From Flammeovirga yaeyamensis (GTDB taxonomy: Bacteria > Bacteroidota > Bacteroidia > Cytophagales > Flammeovirgaceae), in contig NZ_CP076132.1 of NCBI RefSeq assembly GCF_018736045.1, positions 4,139,501 to 4,203,500 on the forward strand: a DNA stretch of 64,000 bases, in the 5' to 3' direction. The translations under genes and the position numbers were made by a program. This document shows positions 44,176-53,072 of the stretch, piece by piece; within the stretch, counting starts at the first letter, position 1; each line of letters opens with the position of its first letter. Under the pieces are notes generated by a model. The model was not told the DNA's origin. It did no database searches and was given only the letters and a program-made list of their open reading frames with translations.

Positions 44176-46044
44176 TTATTTCAACTCAATGATGTAAGCT
44201 GTCTTTGCAGGAATCGTCATCTTACCATCAAAAGAGATTGTTTTACCAGTAAGAATATCTTTACCGGAAGTTTTTCCTTTTAATGCTTCTTCGAAACGAG
44301 CAGTATCGAAAGTTTGCTCATCTAAATTGTTATTGATCACTACGAAAACAGATGAGTTATCCGTATATCTTTGGTAAGCATATACCTCGTTAAAAGGTAC
44401 CCAATGCTTTAATTTACCAGTGATTGCTTCAGAATTTTTTCTCCATTGAAGAATTGTTCTGATATAATCAAAGTATTCGTTTTCATCATCAGTTCTTCCT
44501 TCTTTAGTGAAAGCATCGCGTTCATCGCCTGCCCATCCACCAGGGAAGTCTTCTCTTAAATCACCATGATCACCACCTTTGGCCATCAAAATCTCAGTAC
44601 CATAGAAAATTTGAGGAATACCTCTTGTTGTTAATAAGAAAGTAGTCGCCAATTTCATGTTTGGAAGATCTTTTTTGAATGAACCAAATGCTCTGTCCAC
44701 ATCGTGGTTATCCATAAAGATTTTATTCTGACCTGCATCGTCATATAAGAAGTCTTCTGTAAGTGTTTTGTACACTTCAGTAATACTCCAGTGATCTCTC
44801 CAAGTTTTGTTTAATGCGTCCCATACAGGGAAATCAGAAATTGATTTTAAAGTGGTATTAAAACCGTCTCTGTTCTTACCGCCAGTTTTCCAATACGATT
44901 CCCAAGTAGCACCTGGCAACCAAGTTTCGCCTACAATGTAAAAATCAGGATACTCATTTAATACATAAGATACCCACTCTGACATCATTTCTTTTTTGTT
45001 GTAAGGATAAGTATCCATTCTGATACCATCGATACCAGCATACTCAATCCACCATAAAGAAGCTTGCATTAAATATTTTGCTAAGTAAGGATTATCCTGG
45101 TTTAAGTCAGGCATATGACCATCAAACCAACCTTCTTGCATAATTTTTCTGTCATACTCAGAAGCATTAGGATCTGAGATTGTTTCTCCTTTGTAGTTTG
45201 TTTTAGTAAACTCTTTCCATTGGTGAATCCAATCTTGAGATGGAAGATCTTTCATCCATAAGTGACCATTACCAATGTGGTTGAATACCAAGTCCATCAC
45301 CACTTTCATATCTCTTTTATGTGCTTCTGATACCATGTTTTTATACTCAGCATTATCACCATGACGTGCATCTGCTTGATAAAAATCTGTGATAGCATAA
45401 CCGTGGTAAGACCAACCCGGCTGATTGTTTTCTAGGAATGGAGTTAACCAAACTGTAGTGGCACCCAAATCGTTGATGTAATCTAATTTAGAAGTAACAC
45501 CTGCGATATCACCACCGTGACGTCCACCTCTATCAGAACGATCTGCTTTTTGCACTAATTTGTCGCTTGAGTCGTTATCAGGGTTACCGTTTACAAAACG
45601 GTCAGGCATAATTAAATACATCACATCTGACTGATCAAGACCTTGCGCCTTCGTTTCTTTGTTTCTTTCTTTAAGCTCGTAGTTAATTACCGTTTTCTTT
45701 TTTCCTCTAGTAAAAGTGATAGGGTAAGTACCCGCTTTTGCTTTAGAAATATCAAGATCGATAAATACGTAGTTAGCATTATCCAATGATTTTACCTCAT
45801 TGATTTTAATGTCTTTTGCATCAATAGTCACTTCCGTAGAAGCTAAATCCACACCATGAACCATCAACATCACTGATGGAGTTTTCATGCCTGCCCACCA
45901 AAAAGCTGGTTCGACTTGATTGATTACTGGTGCCTTACTTTTGTTGTTTGCTGAGTTAGTTGTTGTAGCATCCGAGGCAAGAACCGAGAACGATGCTAAA
46001 AGAACCGTCATAAGAGTAATGACGTAGTTTCTAAAAGATTTCAT
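44176..46044 (-). CDS. GH13 alpha-glucan hydrolase (cyclomaltodextrinase/neopullulanase type)
   Basis: A 622-residue enzyme with a signal peptide (about 1-24). An N-terminal immunoglobulin-like domain (about 35-130) is followed by the GH13 barrel and a C-terminal beta domain (about 540-622). The catalytic residues are in place: nucleophile Asp344 in GIRMDTYP, acid/base Glu373 in VGETWLP and Asp448 in MDNHDVDRAF. The N- and C-domains match the Cyc-maltodext type seen in periplasmic maltodextrin hydrolases of Bacteroidota. No SusC/SusD pair or MalR-like gene adjoins, so it stands alone. Confidence 0.93.
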   Translation of the reverse strand: MKSFRNYVITLMTVLLASFSVLASDATTTNSANNKSKAPVINQVEPAFWWAGMKTPSVMLMVHGVDLASTEVTIDAKDIKINEVKSLDNANYVFIDLDISKAKAGTYPITFTRGKKKTVINYELKERNKETKAQGLDQSDVMYLIMPDRFVNGNPDNDSSDKLVQKADRSDRGGRHGGDIAGVTSKLDYINDLGATTVWLTPFLENNQPGWSYHGYAITDFYQADARHGDNAEYKNMVSEAHKRDMKVVMDLVFNHIGNGHLWMKDLPSQDWIHQWKEFTKTNYKGETISDPNASEYDRKIMQEGWFDGHMPDLNQDNPYLAKYLMQASLWWIEYAGIDGIRMDTYPYNKKEMMSEWVSYVLNEYPDFYIVGETWLPGATWESYWKTGGKNRDGFNTTLKSISDFPVWDALNKTWRDHWSITEVYKTLTEDFLYDDAGQNKIFMDNHDVDRAFGSFKKDLPNMKLATTFLLTTRGIPQIFYGTEILMAKGGDHGDLREDFPGGWAGDERDAFTKEGRTDDENEYFDYIRTILQWRKNSEAITGKLKHWVPFNEVYAYQRYTDNSSVFVVINNNLDEQTFDTARFEEALKGKTSGKDILTGKTISFDGKMTIPAKTAYIIELK

Positions 46045-46077
46045 ATTTTATTAGTATTATACTTTTTTCATTACAAA

Positions 46078-46108
46078 CAAACATACTGTTATTAATCTTT
46101 ATTTGAAA
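46078..46108 (-). promoter_or_regulatory. Promoter of the GH13 gene
   Basis: On the minus strand: TTTC (plus 46105-46108), 19 nt, then TATGTTTG (plus 46078-46085), a perfect -7 box. Predicted start is about 30 bases before the ATG at 46044. Confidence 0.6.
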
Positions 46109-46218
46109 ATCATTTAAAATTTCAACCGTTTGCAGTTGTATTTTTTTTCTTTTTTTCTGACTTTTTTCGATAAATAGTACTCGTTGAGTATCTTGGTATT
46201 TTAAACATCGATGATAAT

Positions 46219-48432
46219 ATGAACCGCCACTTTTTAATTAAACTACTCTGCATTCTGACTTTAGGAAGTACTGTAAACCTAATTGCACAAGATATCCCTG
46301 TGAATACTTGGCGATCCCACCTTAACTATACCCAAACCAACTCTATAACTTTAACTGATAATGAAGCGATATGCGGTTCTCAAAATGCTTTATTTTCATT
46401 AGATAGAACTGATGGGATAATCACTACCATCACTAAAGAAGATGGATTAAGTGATGCCAATATCTTAAGTATTGGTTACTCAGACATTAGTGATCAGGTT
46501 ATTGTACTATACGCCAATGGTAATATTGATTTTATTAGCGATTCTGATATCGTTAATATGAGAACTGTTTTAAACAGTGACTACCCCAATAAATCATTTT
46601 TTGGTTTTAGAATGGATAAACAGTTTATGTATATCTGTGCAAGCTTTGGTGTAGTGAAGGTCAATACTACAAATTATATCATCGAAGAGACCTATGATTT
46701 TATTGGTCAAGGTGGTTCAGAAATGAATGTGTACGATATTACCTTCTCTAATGATTCCCTATATATTGCCTGTGCCGAAGGGATAAAAAGTGTGGGTGAT
46801 GATGCAAACACCAACAAACAAGATTACAATAACTGGAAAAATGTAGTGACTTCAACGGCTAATGAAATCAATACTGTTTTATTCTCTGATGATAAAGTGT
46901 ATTACACTGTGGCATCACCAAAAGAGATTAATGCATATCGTCCTAACGGGATATCATCAATTGGTAATTATACAGATGAAGAAAGCTTTTTACTTGATTT
47001 TTGGGGTGATAATATCAGTTTACCTGCCACCAATAAAATCTATTTGATTGATACCAATGATCAATTATCCGAATATCAAAACGAAAAAGTCCCTACTCCT
47101 AAACAAGTAATTGATGATACCGATGGAAATGCTTGGATTGCCGATGCTACCAATGGAATGGTGAAGGTGAGTAGTAGTATTGAAACTTTCGCTCCTTCAG
47201 GACCATTATTTTCTACTGCACATGACATGATCAATGCTGAGAATTTCATTTTTATGACGCCATCTGATGAATCAGGCATTAATGTAGGTTCGTTTGCTGT
47301 TTTCAATAATGGAATATGGGAAAATTATAGTTCGCTTGTAAGATCTGATGTAACTACAATTCCTAATTTACCAAGGTTTAAAGGAATGGCATTTATGCCT
47401 CAAGAGCAGAAAGTGTATTTTGGTACTGAAGGAGAAGGTTTATTCGCATTCCATATTTATGAGAAAACATTTGAAATCATCAAAGATCCTTTCTTAGTGA
47501 ATGGTAGAACAGAAGCTACAATAGAAAGTTTAAGTTTCGATCAATTCGGAAACCTTTGGACGACTACCGATAGTTACCTTCACTTTAGAAACCCTGCAGC
47601 CGAATGGCAACATTTCTTAGACAGAAAAATAACGGGAGCAGCTACAGAAACTCAAAATTCCTTTCAAGGAGATGCTTGGCTTTTGGTGAGCGGTGATAGA
47701 CTTTTGGTATTTAAAGATGGTAACTCTAGATATTTATCTACAGATCAAACCAACGGTGGCTTGCCAAGTAATACGGTCTTAAGCCTACAAATTGATAATG
47801 CAGGGAGCATGTGGATGGGTACAGACGACGGCACTGCAGAATATTTTGGAACAGCACCTACAGAAGCTGGAGAATTTAGTGTCTCTTTACCAAGGTACGA
47901 TGGTTTCCCTCTTTTAAAGGGTGAAAGAGTACAATCAATTGCTGTCGATGGAGGAAATCGAAAGTGGTTAGGTACGGTTAGAGGACTTTGGTTATTTAGT
48001 AGCGACGGTGGCCGTTTGTTCCAACAATTTACGACTGAGAACTCTTCTTTACTCTCTAATGATATTAAGGATATTGCTATTCAACCGACAAGTGGAGAGG
48101 TCTTTATCAACACTTCAGATGGAATTGTTTCCTATCGTAGTGATGCTACACAAGGCAGCACAAAATTTGAGAACGTTAAAATCTTCCCAAGCCCTGTTCG
48201 ACCGGAATATCAAGGAGTACTTACTATCTCTGGTTTAGCCGTTAATGCTGATGTTCGAATTACCGACACTGCAGGACAAATTGTATGGAATGGAGCGTCT
48301 TATGGAGGTAGCACCTCTTGGAATCTTCGATTAAATAACGGTTCTAAACCCTCAACGGGAGTCTATTTTGTGTTTAGCACAGATCAAGAAGGAGCGGAGA
48401 AATATGTTGGTAAATTTGCGATTGTGAGATAA
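46219..48432 (+). CDS. porZ: PorZ-type surface protein of the type IX secretion system
   Basis: A 737-residue protein with a signal peptide (about 1-23, LIAQ). It starts DIPVNTWRSHLNYTQTNSIT, a well-known PorZ opening. Two beta-propeller blocks follow (about 25-640, with repeated QIDNAGSMWMGTDDGTA and AVDGGNRKWLGTVRGLWLF blades). A C-terminal sorting-like domain (about 655-737) contains KIFPSPVRPEY and GVYFVFSTDQEG. In T9SS bacteria PorZ sits on the surface and helps the sortase PorU attach cargo to lipopolysaccharide. This implies that the organism has a full T9SS elsewhere. Confidence 0.88.
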   Translation: MNRHFLIKLLCILTLGSTVNLIAQDIPVNTWRSHLNYTQTNSITLTDNEAICGSQNALFSLDRTDGIITTITKEDGLSDANILSIGYSDISDQVIVLYANGNIDFISDSDIVNMRTVLNSDYPNKSFFGFRMDKQFMYICASFGVVKVNTTNYIIEETYDFIGQGGSEMNVYDITFSNDSLYIACAEGIKSVGDDANTNKQDYNNWKNVVTSTANEINTVLFSDDKVYYTVASPKEINAYRPNGISSIGNYTDEESFLLDFWGDNISLPATNKIYLIDTNDQLSEYQNEKVPTPKQVIDDTDGNAWIADATNGMVKVSSSIETFAPSGPLFSTAHDMINAENFIFMTPSDESGINVGSFAVFNNGIWENYSSLVRSDVTTIPNLPRFKGMAFMPQEQKVYFGTEGEGLFAFHIYEKTFEIIKDPFLVNGRTEATIESLSFDQFGNLWTTTDSYLHFRNPAAEWQHFLDRKITGAATETQNSFQGDAWLLVSGDRLLVFKDGNSRYLSTDQTNGGLPSNTVLSLQIDNAGSMWMGTDDGTAEYFGTAPTEAGEFSVSLPRYDGFPLLKGERVQSIAVDGGNRKWLGTVRGLWLFSSDGGRLFQQFTTENSSLLSNDIKDIAIQPTSGEVFINTSDGIVSYRSDATQGSTKFENVKIFPSPVRPEYQGVLTISGLAVNADVRITDTAGQIVWNGASYGGSTSWNLRLNNGSKPSTGVYFVFSTDQEGAEKYVGKFAIVR

Positions 48433-48446
48433 TTTAAAAATCGCAA
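48416..48446. terminator. Inverted repeat spanning the convergent stop codons
   Basis: Perfect TTGCGATT (48416-48423) and AATCGCAA (48439-48446) with a 15-base loop that contains both stop codons, of porZ and of the lipoprotein gene at 48434. It may end both transcripts; no long T tract is present. Confidence 0.4.
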
Positions 48447-48784
48447 TCATAAATGTCTAAAGGAGAAGTCTGCATCTCTTCAATTTCAAAAGCAGGAAAC
48501 TGATCAAAACCATTGGTTATTCTAGAACAATCTTCCCAAATTCTTCCTCTAGCTACTTGAGGTATCACTTTATCCGTTTCTTTGGATAAAGTCCATTTAG
48601 AATTCAAATAAGAATTCGATGAAATGATGTAGGCTTCAAAGAAACCTCCACTATGATATTTTACTAAAGTATCACCTGTAGTGGTTTGTAATACTGTATC
48701 AAAGTTTTTACCTGGAGCTACAGGTGTATCATTGCATGAGAATAGTAATGATAATGGCAATAACAATAAGGCTATTTTTTTCAT
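48434..48784 (-). CDS. Small lipoprotein of unknown function
   Basis: A 116-residue protein with lipobox Cys17 (LLFSC-ND). The mature part of 99 residues shows beta-strand alternation, with TTTGDTLVKYHSGGFFEAYI and WTLSKETDKVIPQVARGRIW, and two further Cys near 85 and 114 that could pair. No family is recognised. It converges with porZ with a single base between the stop codons; whether it relates to T9SS cannot be told. Confidence 0.65.
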   Translation of the reverse strand: MKKIALLLLPLSLLFSCNDTPVAPGKNFDTVLQTTTGDTLVKYHSGGFFEAYIISSNSYLNSKWTLSKETDKVIPQVARGRIWEDCSRITNGFDQFPAFEIEEMQTSPLDIYDCDF

Positions 48785-48920
48785 GGTCTAAATTAGTTTC
48801 TGCAAAAGAATACTTTTTTTTAATCTTTAGCTAAAAAATATAGTTTAACATTAAACATATTAACAAAATAAATACACTGTTACCAATTATGAAAATCATT
48901 TATTTCTGCTGATCATATTG

Positions 48921-48951
48921 TTTTAACTTTTCTTTCTAGGTGTTACATTTG
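48921..48951 (+). promoter_or_regulatory. Promoter before the PduO-like gene
   Basis: TTTT at 48921-48924, 19 nt, then TACATTTG at 48944-48951, a perfect -7 box. Start is predicted near 48955. This lies downstream of an in-frame GTG at 48940, so the GTG cannot be the start, and ATG 48973 is preferred. Confidence 0.5.
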
Positions 48952-48972
48952 AAAAAACCATTATATCAAATC

Positions 48973-49500
48973 ATGAAGAAAGTTAGAATGTGTTATCCTT
49001 ATTTAAAGGAAACCAGTTTTAAATGCGACTACGAAGTAGAAACCGATTCATTGGCAAGTCATATTGGCTATGCTTATTCTAAAGCGACTGCCTACAAAGA
49101 AATGCAGGAAGAATTAACTTGGCTTTGTGAAATGGCCTATCACGTGAATGGTTCAATTCGTGGTAAAGTGGCCGTAACTGAAGAGGATATCTCAAAAGCT
49201 ATTGATATTCACGATAAATATCAGCTACTTGTTAAGGAAGAAACAAAAATGTTTAGTCTACCTATTGGCTGTGAATTAGCTGGAATTTTAAATTTATGTC
49301 GATCAAAAAGTAAAAATTCCACTCGCTGGGCTTATAAAATAGCAAAGTTCGAGGATGTTAAAGTCGATAAATTAGTCACCGATTTATTAAACACTATGGC
49401 CGACATTTTCTTTGTGATGTCTGTTTGGGCAAACAAAATGGAAAACATAGAAACCATTGAGTTTGTTTCTAAAAGCTATGATGTTCGTTTCTTTGATTAA
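48973..49500 (+). CDS. Divergent PduO-fold (cob(I)alamin adenosyltransferase-like) protein
   Basis: A 175-residue helical protein. The C-terminal half aligns well by eye with PduO-type ATP:cobalamin adenosyltransferases: FSLPIGCELAGILNLCRSK against the family's F-LPGG-----LH-CR, and LVTDLLNTMADIFFVMSVWA against the LN-LSD-LF--AR helix. However, the RRAER run is replaced by KNSTRW, and the N-terminal ATP loop (TKTGD type) is absent. It may be a repurposed or inactive homologue. The start at ATG 48973 is favoured by the promoter box at 48944-48951. dinB follows 36 bases later and is probably cotranscribed. Confidence 0.55.
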   Translation: MKKVRMCYPYLKETSFKCDYEVETDSLASHIGYAYSKATAYKEMQEELTWLCEMAYHVNGSIRGKVAVTEEDISKAIDIHDKYQLLVKEETKMFSLPIGCELAGILNLCRSKSKNSTRWAYKIAKFEDVKVDKLVTDLLNTMADIFFVMSVWANKMENIETIEFVSKSYDVRFFD

Positions 49501-49536
49501 CACATCTATCTCATAAATTACACTTTAGTTTAATTA

Positions 49537-50628
49537 TTGGAGAGTCATAGAAAAATAATACATATTGATATGGATGCTTTTTTTGCTTCCATTGAACAAA
49601 GAGATTTCCCACATTTACGAGGTAAGCCTGTAGCTGTTGGTGGTAGCCGCGAAAGAGGTGTTGTTGCTGCTGCAAGTTATGAAGCTCGTAAATTTGGGGT
49701 TCGATCGGCTATGCCCTCAGCTTTGGCTTATAGAAAATGCCCTCAGATTATTTTTACAAAGTCGAGATTTAATGTTTATAGAGATGTCTCTTACCAAATT
49801 CGTAAAATCTTCTTTGAATATACTGATCTTGTAGAACCTTTATCACTTGATGAGGCGTATTTGGATGTCACAGAAAATAAAAAAGGAATTCGATCAGCAA
49901 TACAAATTGCGAAAGAGATTCGTGAAAAAATTAATAATACATTAAACCTAACGGCTAGTGCGGGTGTCTCTTATAATAAATTTTTAGCAAAAACAGCATC
50001 AGACCTTGATAAACCCGATGGACTTTCAGTCATCTTGCCCGAACAAGCTGAGGAATTTTTAGAACAACTTTCTATAGAGAAATTCTATGGTATTGGATCT
50101 GTTACGGCAGAAAAAATGAAAAAGCTAGGTATCTACAAAGGCAAAGATCTTAAAGAATGGCCATTATCCCATTTGAATGATAATTTCGGAAAAACGGGAA
50201 AATTCTATTATTACATCGTAAGAGGAATAGACAACAGGAAAGTAAAACCTCACCGAGAAAGAAAATCTATTGGTGCAGAACGTACTTTTTCTAAAGACAT
50301 TGCCAACGTAGAGAAGATGAAAGAACACCTCATTAGAATAGGTGATATCCTTTGGGAAAGAATAATCAAAGGAAATAAACGAGGAAAAACGCTAACTGTA
50401 AAAATTAAACTTCACAATTTTGAGAGTCATACAAAAAGTAAAACTTTTGAACAGCTTGTTACGCAAAAGAATAAATTAGTATCAGAAGCTTTACTTCTTT
50501 TAGATGAATTAGAACCGCAAACTTTTAATGTCAGACTTTTGGGTATAAGTATAAGTAATCTTCAAGATTTCGATAGTAATGATGATAATGATTCGAGTGA
50601 TGATTTTCAACAACTAGAATTATTTTAG
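49537..50628 (+). CDS. dinB: DNA polymerase IV (Y family)
   Basis: A 363-residue translesion polymerase. HIDMDAFFASIEQRD gives the first catalytic Asp, SLDEAYLDVT the second Asp/Glu pair, with the fingers/palm run VAVGGSRERGVVAAASYEAR, the thumb HhH IEKFYGIGSVTAEKM and a little-finger domain to about 345. It ends QLELF, a classic beta-clamp binding peptide. The only start before the conserved motif is TTG 49537, an unusual codon. No LexA-like site was found; the PduO-like gene upstream probably shares its mRNA. Confidence 0.95.
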   Translation: MESHRKIIHIDMDAFFASIEQRDFPHLRGKPVAVGGSRERGVVAAASYEARKFGVRSAMPSALAYRKCPQIIFTKSRFNVYRDVSYQIRKIFFEYTDLVEPLSLDEAYLDVTENKKGIRSAIQIAKEIREKINNTLNLTASAGVSYNKFLAKTASDLDKPDGLSVILPEQAEEFLEQLSIEKFYGIGSVTAEKMKKLGIYKGKDLKEWPLSHLNDNFGKTGKFYYYIVRGIDNRKVKPHRERKSIGAERTFSKDIANVEKMKEHLIRIGDILWERIIKGNKRGKTLTVKIKLHNFESHTKSKTFEQLVTQKNKLVSEALLLLDELEPQTFNVRLLGISISNLQDFDSNDDNDSSDDFQQLELF

Positions 50629-50630
50629 AA

Positions 50631-50750
50631 CTACACTAGAAAGTAACTTACAATTAAGAATGCCAAAAAGTATCCGAATAAAACCCCTACTAAAAGGCCT
50701 AATCCAAATGAACTGTTTGCGTTGATAAATTTTTTAATTTGATGAACCAT
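50631..50750 (-). CDS. Small single-helix membrane protein, 39 residues
   Basis: A minus-strand ORF: MVHQIKKFINANSSFG, then a Gly/Leu/Phe membrane helix ending SYFLV. A basic N-terminus followed by one helix of about 20 residues is typical of real small membrane proteins. Its stop lies 2 bases from the dinB stop, so the genes converge directly. No homologue or function is known to me, and no strong promoter box is seen upstream. Short length keeps confidence moderate. Confidence 0.45.
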   Translation of the reverse strand: MVHQIKKFINANSSFGLGLLVGVLFGYFLAFLIVSYFLV

Positions 50751-51098
50751 GAGCGATGAAAAATATCGTGAAAATGAATTTATATTTACAATTGTTTACA
50801 TAAAAGTAAGTATAATATTTATGATTCAAAAATTTACATTCATTAATATTGAATAAAAATTCATTTTCACCCAAAAAGTACAATATTTAAACTGATTATC
50901 AGATAAATACAAAACATTTAAAACAAAATTCCTTTAATTTATTTTAATCGGAAAAATATTACAAGTGTACTATATCGGACAAAAAAAGGAGATAAATTCA
51001 TCTTATATTCTATATTTTTTATTCAACTTAATTATTGTTTTACTACTTTTTGTTGTAATTTCTATATCAAGATATCCTTTTACCAAAAGTGACCAATT
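50751..51098. other. AT-rich intergenic region
   Basis: 348 bases between the 39-residue ORF and the next plus-strand gene. It is very AT-rich and contains no convincing gene, hairpin or terminator. TACTTTTT at about 51044-51051 is a possible weak promoter box for the hydrolase gene. Confidence 0.4.
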
Positions 51099-52478
51099 AT
51101 GAAAATAAAACTATTACTTCTTACTCTTCTGTTTTCATCAATTTCTATGATACAAGCGCAAAATCTTGCAGGTCCATGGAAAGGGACACTTAATTTACCT
51201 AATGGCAAGCTAGATATCATCTTTAAGATTTCTACTAAGAATAATGAATTAAAAGGTATTATGGATATTCCTGCACAAGGTGTAAAAGGTCTTCCGATAC
51301 ATGAAATCAAATATCATCATCCCATCATTCAAATCAATTTACCTAATCTAGGAATAGAATATGTAGGTAGTGTTATGGACGATGATAATATTGAGGGACA
51401 TTTTAAACAAGGTGGGCAAAAGTTTAGTATGAATCTAGTCAAAAACCTTTCAGAAGAAACTCCTTTGGCTAAACCTCAAGAACCTAAACCTCCTTTTAAG
51501 TATGTGGTCAAGGATATAGAATTTTACAATCAAGAAGACGGTATAATGCTTTCGGGTACTTTTACTCGTCCTACAGATCTCAAAAGATACCCTACTGTTA
51601 TCTTAATTGCTGGAAGTGGCCCTTCTGATAGAGATCAAACTATTTTAGGACATAAACCCTTTTTATTATTAGCGGATGTGCTCACAAAGAAAGGCTTTGC
51701 TATTTTAAGATTTGATGAAAGAGGAGTGGGACGATCCCAAGGCGATTTTTCTAAAGCCACTACTTATCACTTCAAAAAAGATGTAGAAGCAGCCATCTCA
51801 TTTCTTAAAAAACGAACTGATGTTGATCCAAGTAAAATTGGTTTAATTGGACATAGTGAGGGCGGCATAATCGCTCAAATGATTGCATCAGAAAATAGCG
51901 ACATTGCTTATACTGTGCTTATGGCCTCTCCTACTATATTAGGTAGAGACCTTTTGTTACATCAAAAAAGACAAATTGAAATTCTGAGTGGTGTTCCTGA
52001 TAAAGCCGTAGCAGCCAATCAAGTGATTTTTGAGAATGCCTACAATATCATTATCAATAACGAACAACCTTTGGATACTCGATTGAGAGAATACTTTAAG
52101 CATCAATACCAAAATAATATCAGTAATCAGCAACTAAACTCTATTGTAGAAGGCATGACCAATAAGTGGTTTATAGAATTTGTAAAGATAGATCCTAAAA
52201 AATACCTTAAGAATATAAAAACACCTCTATATGCCCTAAACGGTAGTAACGATGTGCAAGTCCTCGCTGATGAAAACCTACAAGTGGTGAATGATGTATT
52301 GACTAATAATGAGAATCCCAATTTTAAAACTGAAAAGTTAGAAAGGCTGAATCACCTGTTCCAAGAAAGTACTTCTGGATTACCTGCTGAATATGGTCTT
52401 TTAGATCAGACGTTGTCGCCTGTGTTTTTAGAGAAAGTCAGTAGTTGGTTGGTTGAGGTGGTTAAGGTGAGGGAATGA
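51099..52478 (+). CDS. Secreted alpha/beta hydrolase with N-terminal beta domain
   Basis: A 459-residue protein with a signal peptide ending near residue 20 (IQAQ). An N-terminal beta-rich domain (about 22-125) is followed by an alpha/beta hydrolase domain (about 150-455). The latter has strand-3 VILIAGSGPSDRDQT, FDERGVGRSQGDF, nucleophile elbow GHSEGG and a C-terminal His in ERLNHLF, with an Asp in NGSNDVQ. This two-part layout is common in Bacteroidota peptidase/esterase-like proteins. Substrate unknown. It overlaps the gene on the other strand by 17 bases at its 3' end. Confidence 0.88.
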   Translation: MKIKLLLLTLLFSSISMIQAQNLAGPWKGTLNLPNGKLDIIFKISTKNNELKGIMDIPAQGVKGLPIHEIKYHHPIIQINLPNLGIEYVGSVMDDDNIEGHFKQGGQKFSMNLVKNLSEETPLAKPQEPKPPFKYVVKDIEFYNQEDGIMLSGTFTRPTDLKRYPTVILIAGSGPSDRDQTILGHKPFLLLADVLTKKGFAILRFDERGVGRSQGDFSKATTYHFKKDVEAAISFLKKRTDVDPSKIGLIGHSEGGIIAQMIASENSDIAYTVLMASPTILGRDLLLHQKRQIEILSGVPDKAVAANQVIFENAYNIIINNEQPLDTRLREYFKHQYQNNISNQQLNSIVEGMTNKWFIEFVKIDPKKYLKNIKTPLYALNGSNDVQVLADENLQVVNDVLTNNENPNFKTEKLERLNHLFQESTSGLPAEYGLLDQTLSPVFLEKVSSWLVEVVKVRE

Positions 52479-52938
52479 AATCAGTATTAAAATATTTTAT
52501 AGTTGTGTCAGATCTAGAAATGTATATATCATTTTCATAATCACTTTTATCTTCATCTAAAAAACTTTTTATTTCAGTTTGCTTGTAGAATTTTCCAAAT
52601 AATTGGGTGAATACAAATATTTCTCCACCGGGATATGTTTCTTCTTTTGAGAGTAGAAAGAATTTTTCGCCCTTATGTATTCCCAAGTAACGATGAACTC
52701 CATTATAATCGATTTCAAAATAAATAAATGTTTGATGTGCATCGATTTCTTTGGACATAACCTTTGTACAATATTCTTTATTATTTAAAGAATTAGTTTT
52801 TTCGTATTTCGATTTATCTACCTCCTCAAAACTTGACAAATCTAAGTTCCTTACTGAAAAAAGAGAATTAAGTGGAGCTAATGAGAACAGAATAATTGGT
52901 AAAAATAGTATTAAGAGTTTGTTCAATTTGCTTTTCAT
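52462..52938 (-). CDS. Membrane-anchored or secreted protein of unknown function
   Basis: A 158-residue protein if started at ATG 52938, giving MKSKLNKLLILFLPIILFSL as a signal or anchor. An ATG 30 bases upstream (52968) would only add ten residues before it. The mature part is beta-rich with runs FIYFEIDYNGVHRYLGIHKG and GGEIFVFTQLFGKFYKQTEI. There is no known family. Its last codons overlap the hydrolase gene on the opposite strand by 17 bases, and no terminator is visible there. Confidence 0.55.
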   Translation of the reverse strand: MKSKLNKLLILFLPIILFSLAPLNSLFSVRNLDLSSFEEVDKSKYEKTNSLNNKEYCTKVMSKEIDAHQTFIYFEIDYNGVHRYLGIHKGEKFFLLSKEETYPGGEIFVFTQLFGKFYKQTEIKSFLDEDKSDYENDIYISRSDTTIKYFNTDFIPSP

Positions 52939-53072
52939 AATCTTAGTAATTTTATGAGAATTAATCAATCAACTAAAACTACAAATTTTCATATGATAAG
53001 TTAAAAACTTATCAAAAAAAATAAGTTCTGAGTGAGGCTGACACTTAACACACTGAACAGCATAAAATGATT

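Noticed and set aside
50965-51102. GTG-initiated 45-codon hydrophobic frame ending in an ATGA overlap with the hydrolase gene
   Set aside because: The only start is a GTG without support, the bases are almost pure A/T, and the region more likely holds the promoter of the hydrolase gene.
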